Assembly: GCF_001411475.1 (NCBI RefSeq)
Contig: NZ_LLWH01000164.1
Location: 1 to 41,023 of the forward strand
Source: Pseudomonas endophytica
GTDB taxonomy: Bacteria > Pseudomonadota > Gammaproteobacteria > Pseudomonadales > Pseudomonadaceae
DNA: 41,023 nt
Direction of reading: 5' to 3'
In this document: piece after piece, positions 33,383-41,023 of the stretch
Layout of the letters: every line of letters begins with the position of its first letter
How positions within the stretch are numbered: position 1 is the first letter of the stretch
Notes under the pieces: generated by a model
Databases searched by the model: none
What the model was told of the DNA's origin: nothing
What the model saw: only the letters and a program-made list of their open reading frames with translations
Position numbers and translations under genes: made by a program

Positions 33383-35658
33383 AAGGCCCTCGATCGAGCG
33401 GTTTGTTGCGTCGTTTATTGCTTTTTATTCTGCTGTTCAGCCTGTGTTTCACCATTCTGGCCAGCGGTGTGCAGTTGTATTTTGAGTACCGTCGGGAAAT
33501 GCGTGACATCGACTCGGGCATGGAGCTGATTCGCGCTGGGTACTTGGCCAGCCTTGAGCGCAGTGTCTGGGACCTGAACCAAGAACAATTGAATGTTCAA
33601 TTACGAGGTTTGGTGGACTTCTCTGATGTGGCCAGGGTGCGTTTGCTTAGCCCTGATTTTGAGCTGATCCAAGGCGAAAAAACGCCCATCGGTCCGCTGC
33701 GCATCGAGCGTTTCGAGCTCACGTATCAACCGCCAACCGGTGAGCGACGGCATCTGGGGGAGTTGGAAGTCAGTATCGACCTAGGCGCGGTTTACCATCG
33801 GCTTTACACCACCGGGTTGGCCAGTTTGCTATGGATGAGCGTGTTTCTATGTGGTCTAGCCGTCGCGCTGTCGGGCTTGTTCTATCGCTTAGTGACCCGG
33901 CATTTGCAGGTGATGGCAGATTTTGCTCGACGGGTTGCCGAAGGTGATTTGCACAAACCGTTACAACTGCACAAAAGCCGCGCTCGCCACGAAGATGAAA
34001 TCGACACCGTGGCCCACGCGCTGGATGACATGCGGCGGGCGATTCTCAATGATCTTCACCAGCGTGAGGTCGACCGACTGGCCTTACAAGACAATCGCGA
34101 TCAGTTGCAAAAATTGGTCGAGCGGCGCACCGCCAGCCTGCAACGTGCCAAAGAAGAGGCCGAGGCGGCCAACCTCGCCAAGTCACGCTTCCTTGCCACC
34201 ATGAGCCATGAATTGCGAACGCCCCTCAACGGTATTCTTGGCATGGCCGAGCTACTGCGTGGAGCGCCGCTGGATGAACGCGACAGCAAACGCCTAGAAG
34301 CTTTGTACAAGGCGGGCGATGGGTTGCTGACCATGCTCAATGAAGTGTTGTATTTTGCCCGTTTGGAAGAAGGCGAAAGCCACCCGGAGTTGGTCCATTT
34401 CTCGCTGGCACAGCTGATCGACCAAGTGCTGACGTTATTGGAGCCGAGGGCGATGAGTAACGGCACGCAACTGCACGCGCACGTTGATCCACGCGTGGTA
34501 GACCGCTGCTACGGCGCCGAACAATTTATTCGTCAGGTGCTTAGCAACTTGTTGGCCAATGCCATCAAGTTCACCAACGCCGGGCACATAACCATTGACG
34601 TTGCACGGTTGCCGCTGGATAACAGCGAGCAGCGCGACACACAGTCAACCACCCAGCGCTTGCGGGTGAGCGTGACCGATAACGGCATTGGTATCGCCAG
34701 TGCGTCACAGCAAAAAATCTTCGAGCGTTTTACCCAAGCCAGTGAAGACGTGGCCCAGCGCTATGGCGGCAGCGGGCTCGGCTTGGCTATCAGTAAGCAG
34801 TTGGTGGAATTGCTGGGCGGGCGCATCGGTGTCGACAGCCAAGAGGGTCAGGGTAGCTGCTTTTGGTTCGAGCTTAGCCTGCAACCCGCCTTAGCCGATG
34901 GTGAGATCCCTCAAGTGTCTGCCCCAGAGCAAGCACTGAACATTCTTGTGGTTGAAGACATGGCGTTGAACCGCGAAGTCGCCAGCGGCTTGCTTGAGCG
35001 CGACGGGCATCAGGTCAGTCTGGCCGAAGATGCCGAGCAGGCGTTAGTCCTGTGCCGGCGCCAGACGTTTGAACTGCTGTTGCTCGACGTTCACCTGCCG
35101 GGCATGAGCGGGATCGAACTGTGTCGTCTGATCCGTCGTACCCCAGGGCCCAATCAGCACACTCGGATCATTGCGCTGACTGCCAGTGTGCAACCTGCCC
35201 AAGTCAGCCACTATTTAGACGCGGGCATGCAAGGCATTCTTACCAAACCATTGAAGCTTGAACAGTTGCGCCAAGCCCTGGCGGGTGACTCGCTGACACC
35301 CGCGTCTGCGCCGCAGCATCACGCAGTCGACTGGGCGCTGCTCGACACGCATCGCACCTTGCTCGGTGAGCAAAAACTGTTGGGCCTGTTGAGCACCTTG
35401 CGTCAGTCGATTGCCCAACATCACAAAGCGCTAACAGAAGCGATTCAAGCGGATGACTGCACAGAAGTCGCGCATCAGGCTCATCGGCTGGCAGGGAGCA
35501 GCGATTCGCTGGGGTTCACTGCTTTAGCCCGCGCGCTAAGGACGATGGAAACGGCTGCGTTAATCAACGATAGCGCGGCGATACACCGGCAATTGCCAGT
35601 CTTCCTTGAGGCGCTTGAGCACACCCAGGCGGTGCTGGAAGGCTTATTGCAGCGCTGA
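33379..35658 (+). CDS. Hybrid sensor histidine kinase with receiver and HPt
   Basis: 759 residues. Transmembrane helix near 14-32, periplasmic region to about 145, second helix near 150-172, HAMP (about 172-225), coiled coil, HisKA with H277 ([11 protein letters not shown]), HATPase (N box [19 protein letters not shown] boxes DNGIGI and [10 protein letters not shown]), receiver with D570 ([10 protein letters not shown]) and HPt with H702 ([12 protein letters not shown]). All four phosphorelay stations are present: H277, D570, H702, then the partner regulator D53. The periplasmic loop probably contacts the co-encoded binding protein. Overlap of 4 bases with the preceding gene. Confidence 0.93.
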   Translation: MKGPRSSGLLRRLLLFILLFSLCFTILASGVQLYFEYRREMRDIDSGMELIRAGYLASLERSVWDLNQEQLNVQLRGLVDFSDVARVRLLSPDFELIQGEKTPIGPLRIERFELTYQPPTGERRHLGELEVSIDLGAVYHRLYTTGLASLLWMSVFLCGLAVALSGLFYRLVTRHLQVMADFARRVAEGDLHKPLQLHKSRARHEDEIDTVAHALDDMRRAILNDLHQREVDRLALQDNRDQLQKLVERRTASLQRAKEEAEAANLAKSRFLATMSHELRTPLNGILGMAELLRGAPLDERDSKRLEALYKAGDGLLTMLNEVLYFARLEEGESHPELVHFSLAQLIDQVLTLLEPRAMSNGTQLHAHVDPRVVDRCYGAEQFIRQVLSNLLANAIKFTNAGHITIDVARLPLDNSEQRDTQSTTQRLRVSVTDNGIGIASASQQKIFERFTQASEDVAQRYGGSGLGLAISKQLVELLGGRIGVDSQEGQGSCFWFELSLQPALADGEIPQVSAPEQALNILVVEDMALNREVASGLLERDGHQVSLAEDAEQALVLCRRQTFELLLLDVHLPGMSGIELCRLIRRTPGPNQHTRIIALTASVQPAQVSHYLDAGMQGILTKPLKLEQLRQALAGDSLTPASAPQHHAVDWALLDTHRTLLGEQKLLGLLSTLRQSIAQHHKALTEAIQADDCTEVAHQAHRLAGSSDSLGFTALARALRTMETAALINDSAAIHRQLPVFLEALEHTQAVLEGLLQR

Positions 35659-35724
35659 CGTACAGGTTTGTTACGACTTAGTACATCTTTGATCCTGATC
35701 TACAACTCGACCTTACATGGCTTT

Positions 35725-35864
35725 CCAATAATCGAGATAACCGCTCTGGACGCGGTCTTCGAAGCTTATTGGAGATAATAATAATGAACTGCCGTAAAGC
35801 TGATCCCTCACTGCATGACAGCCTCATGTCATGCCTCGCACACCTCGCCCAGTCTTGAGAGGTG
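35725..35864 (+). promoter_or_regulatory. Structured leader upstream of the APC permease
   Basis: Three helices can form. A: CCAATAA (35725-35731) with TTATTGG (35766-35772), continued inward by TCGA/TCGA and ACCGC/GCGGT; its 3' arm covers GG of the small ORF's Shine-Dalgarno. B: GCATGACA (35813-35820) with TGTCATGC (35827-35834), inside the small ORF. C: CACCTC (35841-35846) with GAGGTG (35859-35864), which covers the permease Shine-Dalgarno and has the small ORF's stop in its loop. Translation through the small ORF would open helix C. Function as an attenuator is inferred. Confidence 0.45.
35784..35858 (+). CDS. Putative 24-residue leader peptide
   Basis: A short frame beginning MNCRKADPSLHDSL, two Met and two Cys in 24 residues, preceded by GGAG 9 nt before its ATG, a better ribosome site than many full genes here. 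It ends 11 bp before the permease ATG and inside the loop of the hairpin that masks the permease ribosome site. Such spacing suits translational coupling. It may equally be a chance frame; no family is recognised. Confidence 0.35.
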   Translation: MNCRKADPSLHDSLMSCLAHLAQS

Positions 35865-35869
35865 CTGCT

Positions 35870-37288
35870 ATGAACGAATCCAACGAACGTAAAGGCATAC
35901 AACTGACCCGCGCTTTAAAAAGCCGTCATCTTTTCATGTTGTCCTTAGGCGGGGTTATCGGCACCGGGTTGTTTATGGGCTCGGGTGTGACCATCAACCA
36001 AGGCGGGCCGATGGGCGCTGTGTTGGCTTATTTGGTCGCCGGTTTACTGATGTATCTGGTGATGGTTTGCCTTGGCGAACTGTCAGTGCAGATGCCCGTT
36101 TCAGGCTCTTTTCAAGCACACGCGACTAAATACATCGGGCCCGCCACCGGTTTTATGATCGGCTGGGTGTACTGGATGAGCTGGGCGACTACCGTGGGTT
36201 TGGAGTTCACCGCGGCAGGCATGTTGATGGTGCGCTGGTTCCCGGATGTGCCGATTTGGTATTGGTCCGGGCTGTTTATCGTTGTGCTGTTTGGGTTGAA
36301 TGCGATGGCAACCCGTGCTTTTGGCGAGGCCGAATACTGGTTTTCGGGGATTAAAGTAGCGGCCATTCTGGGCTTTATCGTGGTCGGCCTGTTGGTGATC
36401 TTCGGCGCAATGCCGCTGGCCAATGGTGACCCGGCGCCGATGATGAGCAACTTGATCGGCGACTCACTGTTCCCCAACGGTATATCGGCGGTGTTCGCCG
36501 TGATGATGACTGTAGTCTATGCCTTTCAGGGCTGTGAAATCATGGGCGTGGCGGCAGGCGAAACCGCAAACCCGGAAAAGAGCATCCCCAAGGCGGTACG
36601 CAACGTTGTATTTCGCGTGCTGATCTTCTATGTGCTGGCGATTATTGTGCTGTCGGCCATCGTTCCGTGGGAGCAGGCTGGCCTGATGGAAAGCCCGTTC
36701 GTTCAGGTGTTTGACATGGTCGGCATCCCTTACGCGGCCGACCTGATGAACTTCGTGATTTTGACCGCGATCCTGTCGGTGGGGAACTCGGGCTTGTACG
36801 CCTCGACGCGGATCCTGTGGGCCATGTCCAAAACCGGTATGGCGCCCAAAGCGCTGTCGCCTCTGAGCTCACGCGGCGTGCCATTACGCGCCCTGAGCAT
36901 CACGCTGTGCTTTGCGCTGTTGTCACTGATGACCAGCTTTATCGCGGCTGACACGCTGTTTATGGTGTTAATGGCCGTGAGCGGTATGTCGGGCACCGTG
37001 ACGTGGATCGTGATTGCCTTGGCGCAGTATAAATTCCGCCGCGCTCACATCCGCGATGGCGGCAAGGTCAGTGACTTGAAATACCGCGCACCGCTATTCC
37101 CTTACATCCCGCTACTGTGCATCGCCTTGTGCTGCTCGCTGTTCTTCTTTTTAGCACTGGATGAAACACAGCGTCCGTCGCTGTATTGGGGCTTTGGGTT
37201 TATCGCCATTTGCTATGCCGCGTACTTCTTGATCCAGCGCAAACGTGGCCGCGAGCTCAGTCAAGCAGAGGCTCTGTCACAGGTTTAA
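35870..37288 (+). CDS. APC-family amino acid permease (S-methylmethionine permease-like)
   Basis: 472 residues with twelve transmembrane helices. The N-terminus RALKSRHLFMLSLGGVIGTG carries the APC G-V-I-G-T-G substrate motif. Stretches such as GELSVQMPVSGSF, AAGETANPEKSIP, VGIPYAADLMNFVILTAILS and SGLYASTRILWAMS resemble E. coli MmuP closely, as does the overall length (467 there). Lysine, arginine and other amino-acid permeases are the alternatives. GAGG lies 7 nt before the chosen ATG; the longer frame would start inside the leader hairpins. Together with the homocysteine methyltransferase at 23.6 kb, an S-methylmethionine link is plausible but unproven. Confidence 0.85.
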   Translation: MNESNERKGIQLTRALKSRHLFMLSLGGVIGTGLFMGSGVTINQGGPMGAVLAYLVAGLLMYLVMVCLGELSVQMPVSGSFQAHATKYIGPATGFMIGWVYWMSWATTVGLEFTAAGMLMVRWFPDVPIWYWSGLFIVVLFGLNAMATRAFGEAEYWFSGIKVAAILGFIVVGLLVIFGAMPLANGDPAPMMSNLIGDSLFPNGISAVFAVMMTVVYAFQGCEIMGVAAGETANPEKSIPKAVRNVVFRVLIFYVLAIIVLSAIVPWEQAGLMESPFVQVFDMVGIPYAADLMNFVILTAILSVGNSGLYASTRILWAMSKTGMAPKALSPLSSRGVPLRALSITLCFALLSLMTSFIAADTLFMVLMAVSGMSGTVTWIVIALAQYKFRRAHIRDGGKVSDLKYRAPLFPYIPLLCIALCCSLFFFLALDETQRPSLYWGFGFIAICYAAYFLIQRKRGRELSQAEALSQV

Positions 37289-37293
37289 GCCAG

Positions 37294-37331
37294 CACCGCA
37301 GGCGCGCTAATCGGCGCGCCTGCGGTGTTTT
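37294..37331 (+). terminator. Strong Rho-independent terminator
   Basis: CACCGCAGGCGCGC (37294-37307) pairs perfectly over 14 bp with GCGCGCCTGCGGTG (37314-37327), with a 6-nt loop and TTTTG following. It lies 5 bp after the permease stop. Confidence 0.93.
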
Positions 37332-37359
37332 GTGAGGCCTGTAGGCAGTTGTTTAAAGA

Positions 37360-37444
37360 TGTAACAGCTTTGCCGTCAGGCCGCCTGATAATCAGAATAA
37401 GTCTATTAAATTCAATCACTTGAAGATGTTAACGATCTGTTACA
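37360..37444. promoter_or_regulatory. Inverted repeats upstream of the acyl-CoA operon
   Basis: TGTAACAG (37360-37367) and CTGTTACA (37437-37444) are inverted copies 69 bp apart, with a short dyad CTGAT-A-ATCAG (37385-37395) between. They occupy the 200-bp promoter region before the crotonase gene and may be paired operator half-sites. No regulator gene adjoins. Confidence 0.3.
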
Positions 37445-37543
37445 GCTCGTTCGGGCGAGGATTGTCGTCTTACTGAACACTCGTTTAGCATGGTGCTTAA
37501 TAGGTCTTCCCCTCATACCAAACACAACTATTAGAGGACGCGT

Positions 37544-38335
37544 ATGTCGACTCACTCTTCACTGCTCAGTCAGGTTGAAGCAGGCGTGGCCTGGATCACC
37601 CTCAATCGGCCAGCGCAGCGCAATGCGCTGGACATCCCGACCCTAAAAAATCTGCATACCTTGCTTGATCACTATGAGGTTGACCCCGCTGTGCGGGTCA
37701 TTGTGCTGACCGGCACTGGCCGCAGTTTTTGCGCCGGGGCTGATTTGGCCGAATGGGCTGAGGCCGAGGCACGCGGCGCACTGGAAACCTACGGCTGGAC
37801 ACAAACCGCCCATGCCTTGATGAACCGTTTGTACAGCCTGAATAAACCCACCCTCGCGGCCATCAACGGCACGGCGGTGGGTGCTGGGATGGATTTGACC
37901 CTGTGTTGCGATGTGCGCCTCGCCGCGCAGTCGGCACGCTTTAAGGCCGGATACACCAGCATGGCCTATTCACCCGATGCGGGTGCCAGTTGGCATTTGC
38001 CACGCCTGATCGGCAGCGAACAGGCCAAGCGTCTGTTGTTTCTCGATGAACTCTGGAGTGCTGACCGCGCATTGGCTGCCGGGTTGGTCAGCGAAGTGTG
38101 TGCCGACGAGCAATTGCTGAGCACGGCGGGCGAATTGGCAGCCCGTTTGGCCAGTGGCCCGACATTCGCCTTTGCCCAAACCAAACAACTCATGCGCGAA
38201 GGCGCAGAACGCAGCTTGGCGGAGCAATTGAACGCGGAGCTGGCGGCCGGTTTGCTGTGTGGCCGCAGTGAAGATGGCGCTGAAGCCTTGCGGGCGGTGA
38301 TGGAAAAGCGCGCGCCGGTTTTCACCGGCCAATAA
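37544..38335 (+). CDS. PaaG-like enoyl-CoA hydratase/isomerase
   Basis: 263 residues. Crotonase segments LNRPAQRNALDIPTL, GTGRSFCAGADLAEW and INGTAVGAGMDLTLCCD are intact. The active-site loop MAYSPDAGASWHLPRLIG places D145 where hydratases carry a glutamate; this P-D-x-G pattern is that of PaaG-type enoyl-CoA isomerases, so isomerisation may be the real reaction. AGAGGA precedes the ATG. It heads an operon with an acyl-CoA dehydrogenase (52 bp on) and an acyl-CoA synthetase, forming an activation-oxidation-isomerisation set for an unknown acid. Confidence 0.86.
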   Translation: MSTHSSLLSQVEAGVAWITLNRPAQRNALDIPTLKNLHTLLDHYEVDPAVRVIVLTGTGRSFCAGADLAEWAEAEARGALETYGWTQTAHALMNRLYSLNKPTLAAINGTAVGAGMDLTLCCDVRLAAQSARFKAGYTSMAYSPDAGASWHLPRLIGSEQAKRLLFLDELWSADRALAAGLVSEVCADEQLLSTAGELAARLASGPTFAFAQTKQLMREGAERSLAEQLNAELAAGLLCGRSEDGAEALRAVMEKRAPVFTGQ

Positions 38336-38387
38336 ACACCCACCTCACAACGTCCTCGTAGCCCGTTATTGAAGAGCAGGTAGTGCC

Positions 38388-39548
38388 ATGAATTTCCAAC
38401 TGACCCAAGAACAAGAAATGTTGGTGGATGCGGTTCGCAGTTTTGTCGCCAAAGAGCTGTTACCCCATGAAGAGGCCGTGGATCGTGCTGATGAAGTGTC
38501 CCCGGAGCTCGCCGCGCAGATCCGGGGTAAGGCGCTGGCAGCCGGTTTTTACGCGTTTAACATGCCCGAAGAAGTCGGTGGCGGTGGGCTTGATTACCTG
38601 TCACAAGCGCTGATCGAGCGTGAGCTGTCAAAAGTCTCGTGGGCGCTGCATGTGTTCGTCGCACGCCCATCGAAAATCCTCATGGCATGCAAAGGCCAGC
38701 AGGTCGAAGACTACTTGCTGCCCTGCATCAATGGCGAAAAGACCGACTGCTTTGCACTGACCGAACCGGGCGCAGGCTCAGATGCCAACGCCATCAAAAC
38801 CCGTGCAGTCAGAGACGCTGATGACTTTGTGCTGAATGGCAACAAGCACTTCATCAGCCACGCCGGGCATGCGGATTTCGCCATTGTGTTCGCGGTCACT
38901 GACACCTATGAACACAACGGTCGCCAACGCAACGCCGTAACCTCGTTTTTGGTTGACCGCAACACCCCGGGGATGACCATTCGCCGGGGGCCTAAGTGCG
39001 TGAGCAACCGTGGTTATCACACCTACGAAATGTTCTTTGACGATTGCCGAGTACCAGCCTCAAAAGTCCTCGGTGAAGTGGGTAAGGGCTGGGAGGTGGC
39101 CAACGCTTGGCTGACCGCAGGGCGTGTGATGGTTGCGGCTAACTGCATCGGTCAGGCCCAGCGGGCGCTGGACGCCTCTTTGCAATGGGCGGCAGACCGT
39201 AAGCAATTTGGCCAGCCCATCGGCAGTTTTCAAGGGGTGTCGTTCAAGTTGGCGGACATGGCGACACAGATTCGTGCAGCCGAATTGATGACCCTGCACA
39301 CGGCCTGGAAAATGGATCAAGGCACGATGACCGATGGCGAAGCCGGGATGGCCAAGTTGTTTGCCAGTGAAGTGTTGGGGCGCGTGGCGGACGAGGCCGT
39401 GCAAATTTACGGCGGCATGGGGCTGATGGACGAAGGTCCGGTGGAGCGGATTTGGCGTAACGCGCGCATCGAGCGGATCTGGGAAGGCACCTCGGAAATT
39501 CAGCGGCACATCATTTCCCGCGAATTGCTGCGGCCGCTGTTGCGCTGA
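38388..39548 (+). CDS. Acyl-CoA dehydrogenase
   Basis: 386 residues, normal length. FAD/substrate motifs CFALTEPGAGSDANAIKT (about 123-140) and NGNKHFISHAGHADFAIVFA, the C-terminal VQIYGGMGLMDEGPVERIWR and the catalytic-base segment RIWEGTSEIQRHI (glutamate of W-E-G-T-S) are present. It forms a trans-2-enoyl-CoA and passes electrons to electron-transfer flavoprotein. The motif set fits short or medium chain and branched enzymes; chain length cannot be read. It sits between a PaaG-like crotonase and an acyl-CoA synthetase on the same strand. Confidence 0.92.
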   Translation: MNFQLTQEQEMLVDAVRSFVAKELLPHEEAVDRADEVSPELAAQIRGKALAAGFYAFNMPEEVGGGGLDYLSQALIERELSKVSWALHVFVARPSKILMACKGQQVEDYLLPCINGEKTDCFALTEPGAGSDANAIKTRAVRDADDFVLNGNKHFISHAGHADFAIVFAVTDTYEHNGRQRNAVTSFLVDRNTPGMTIRRGPKCVSNRGYHTYEMFFDDCRVPASKVLGEVGKGWEVANAWLTAGRVMVAANCIGQAQRALDASLQWAADRKQFGQPIGSFQGVSFKLADMATQIRAAELMTLHTAWKMDQGTMTDGEAGMAKLFASEVLGRVADEAVQIYGGMGLMDEGPVERIWRNARIERIWEGTSEIQRHIISRELLRPLLR

Positions 39549-39561
39549 TCGGAGAACGCCC

Positions 39562-41023
39562 ATGTCTGAACACATTCGCAACAACCTCAAGCGCCTGCTT
39601 GCGCCTCGTCATCTGGCGTTTATCGGAGGGCGCAGCATGGCGCGGGCGCTCAAGCGCTGCGCTGAAGGTGGGTATCAGGGCCAGATGTGGCTCATTAACC
39701 CGCAGCACGATAGCCTTGAAGGCGTGCCCTGTGTGCGCAGTGTCGACGCGCTGCCTTGCGGCCCAGACGCGGTATTTATTGCCACCCACCGTGAGCAAAC
39801 CTTGGTCAGCGTGGCTGAACTGGCGGCCAAGGGCGCGGGCGGCGCTATTTGCTATGCATCAGGCTTTGCTGAAACGGGTGCACACGGCCACGCTCTGCAA
39901 GAGCAGTTACTGGCGGCGGCAGGCGACATGGCCGTGCTCGGGCCTAACTGTTACGGCGTCCTTGACTACCTGCACAGCTGTGCGCTGTGGCCCGTCGCAC
40001 ATGGCGGCAAAACGGTGGAGCGGGGCGTTGCAGTGCTGACGCAAAGCGGTAACTTTGCTTACAACCTGTCCATGAGTGACCGCTCGCTGCCAGTCGCTTA
40101 TATGGCTTCAGTGGGCAATCAGGCGCAGGTGGGCATCGCAGAGTTAATGGATGTGTTGCTCGATGAGCCGCGTGTCACGGCCATCGGGCTTCACCTAGAA
40201 GGGCTTAAGAACGTGCCCGGGTTCGCCCGGGCAGCCCACAAAGCGCTGCAAAAGGGGATTCCGATTATTGCGCTGAAAACCGGGGTGTCGCAGATCGGCG
40301 CTGAGCTAGCGTTGAGCCACACCAGCTCATTGGCCGGCTCCGATGCGTTATACGACAGCCTTTTCAACCGCCTTGGAGTGATTCGCGTCAGCGGGCCAGT
40401 GAGTTTTGTTGAAACCTTAAAAGCCGCCGCCTGTGGCAATTTACCGGCGGGTAACCGTCTGATGGCCTTGGCCTGCTCTGGCGGGGATGCCGGGCTGATT
40501 GCCGACTACGCCGAAACCAATGCGTTGTGCCTGCAACCCTTGCAGCAAAACCAGCAGCACGCGCTGGCTAAGATCCTGCCCAGCTACGCCAATCTGGTGA
40601 ACCCGCTGGATTTCACCACCGCAATCTGGGGCGACCGCGACGCGTTGGACACGATGCTCGACAGCGCTCTGTGCACTGAAGCCGATGCGGCGATGTTGGT
40701 GCTGGATTACCCGGCCGAGGCCACGGGCGAGCGCAAAGAATGTGACCTGCTGCTGGAGCTGTACTGCGCCGCGTTGAAACGCCACGGCAAGACTGGCTTC
40801 GTCACCTCTGCTTTCCCCGAACTGCTGCCTGCCAGTGCCCGAGAACGTCTGCATGCATTGGGTGTACCAGCGTTGCAGGGTGTGGAAGATGGGCTGGCCG
40901 CGTGGGGCCGGATTGCCGGTTATCAGCGCAACCGCCACGCCTTACTGGCGCTGGGTGAGTCCGCGCGGGTACCGCTTTGCCCGCAGGCGCTGACAGGCGA
41001 AGGGCAAGTGCTGGATGAGTGGC
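39562..41023 (+). CDS. ADP-forming-type acyl-CoA synthetase (3' partial)
   Basis: 487 residues are visible, starting MSEHIRNNLKRLLAPRHLAF; the frame is open to the window end, and the family is usually near 700 residues. The CoA-binding Rossmann domain (about 10-125: HLAFIGGRSM, PDAVFIATHREQ, VLGPNCYG) is followed by succinyl-CoA-ligase-like domains with LTQSGNFAYNLS and the phospho-histidine H253 in LSHTSSLAGSDALYD. The missing part would hold the ATP-grasp domain. It activates an organic acid to its CoA ester. GGAG is 7 nt before the ATG and the gap to the dehydrogenase is 13 bp, so it is in that operon. Confidence 0.88.
   Translation, partial: MSEHIRNNLKRLLAPRHLAFIGGRSMARALKRCAEGGYQGQMWLINPQHDSLEGVPCVRSVDALPCGPDAVFIATHREQTLVSVAELAAKGAGGAICYASGFAETGAHGHALQEQLLAAAGDMAVLGPNCYGVLDYLHSCALWPVAHGGKTVERGVAVLTQSGNFAYNLSMSDRSLPVAYMASVGNQAQVGIAELMDVLLDEPRVTAIGLHLEGLKNVPGFARAAHKALQKGIPIIALKTGVSQIGAELALSHTSSLAGSDALYDSLFNRLGVIRVSGPVSFVETLKAAACGNLPAGNRLMALACSGGDAGLIADYAETNALCLQPLQQNQQHALAKILPSYANLVNPLDFTTAIWGDRDALDTMLDSALCTEADAAMLVLDYPAEATGERKECDLLLELYCAALKRHGKTGFVTSAFPELLPASARERLHALGVPALQGVEDGLAAWGRIAGYQRNRHALLALGESARVPLCPQALTGEGQVLDEW

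Noticed and set aside
1..41023. CRISPR arrays, prophage, insertion sequences, toxin-antitoxin or defence systems
   Set aside because: No regularly spaced repeats, transposase, integrase or defence-type genes were seen on either strand.

Overview
The window reads as a stretch of a Pseudomonas chromosome (Gammaproteobacteria) of moderate G+C content. The evidence is an OprD-type porin, a PA4872-type oxaloacetate decarboxylase, Pseudomonas-style REP palindromes with a GAGCAAGCT core, PssA of the phospholipase D type, and many ABC, LysR, SDR and APC catabolic genes. I see no phage, integrase, insertion sequence, CRISPR array, rRNA or tRNA. Genes at both ends are cut by the window edge: a CdaR-type regulator on the left and an acyl-CoA synthetase on the right.

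Layout. 1-3.6 kb: CdaR-type regulator, glycerate 2-kinase and phosphatidylserine synthase. 3.7-8 kb: a TonB-dependent siderophore receptor (minus strand) with a candidate Fur box, then a plus-strand copper-delivery pair (SCO/SenC lipoprotein and PCu(A)C chaperone) and a GNAT acetyltransferase. 8-12.9 kb, minus strand: a well-preserved cobalamin riboswitch followed by five tightly packed genes, namely a periplasmic binding protein, a FecCD/BtuC-type permease, an ATPase, a pseudoazurin with all four copper ligands, and an OprD-family porin. This B12-controlled operon containing a blue copper protein and a porin is the most unusual feature of the window.

13-20 kb: a DUF1624 membrane protein; an SDR plus MFS sugar-acid-like operon with a divergent LysR regulator; a PaaI-type thioesterase and a second SDR diverging from a 14-bp perfect palindrome; and oxaloacetate decarboxylase. 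20.3-25.5 kb: a 24-nt perfect hairpin/operator, then a fused ATPase-permease of the glycine betaine (ProV-ProW) class, its binding protein, a homocysteine S-methyltransferase and an orphan ATPase. 25.5-31.8 kb: a minus-strand group (OYE/Fe-S flavoprotein of the demethylase/dienoyl-CoA reductase class, XRE-cupin regulator, crotonase) facing a plus-strand group (orphan polyamine-type binding protein, class II aldolase, BetI-like TetR regulator). Together, 20-32 kb looks like uptake and breakdown of methylated amine or sulfonium compounds, but the substrate is inferred.

31.9-35.7 kb: a compact signalling cassette of OmpR-type response regulator, periplasmic solute-binding protein and hybrid histidine kinase with HPt domain. 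35.7-37.3 kb: an S-methylmethionine-permease-like APC transporter behind a structured leader that holds a 24-codon open reading frame and predicted Shine-Dalgarno-sequestering hairpins, ended by a strong terminator. 37.5-41 kb: an acyl-CoA operon (PaaG-like crotonase, acyl-CoA dehydrogenase, ADP-forming-type acyl-CoA synthetase) running off the window. All functional calls come from reading motifs by eye; no database search was run.
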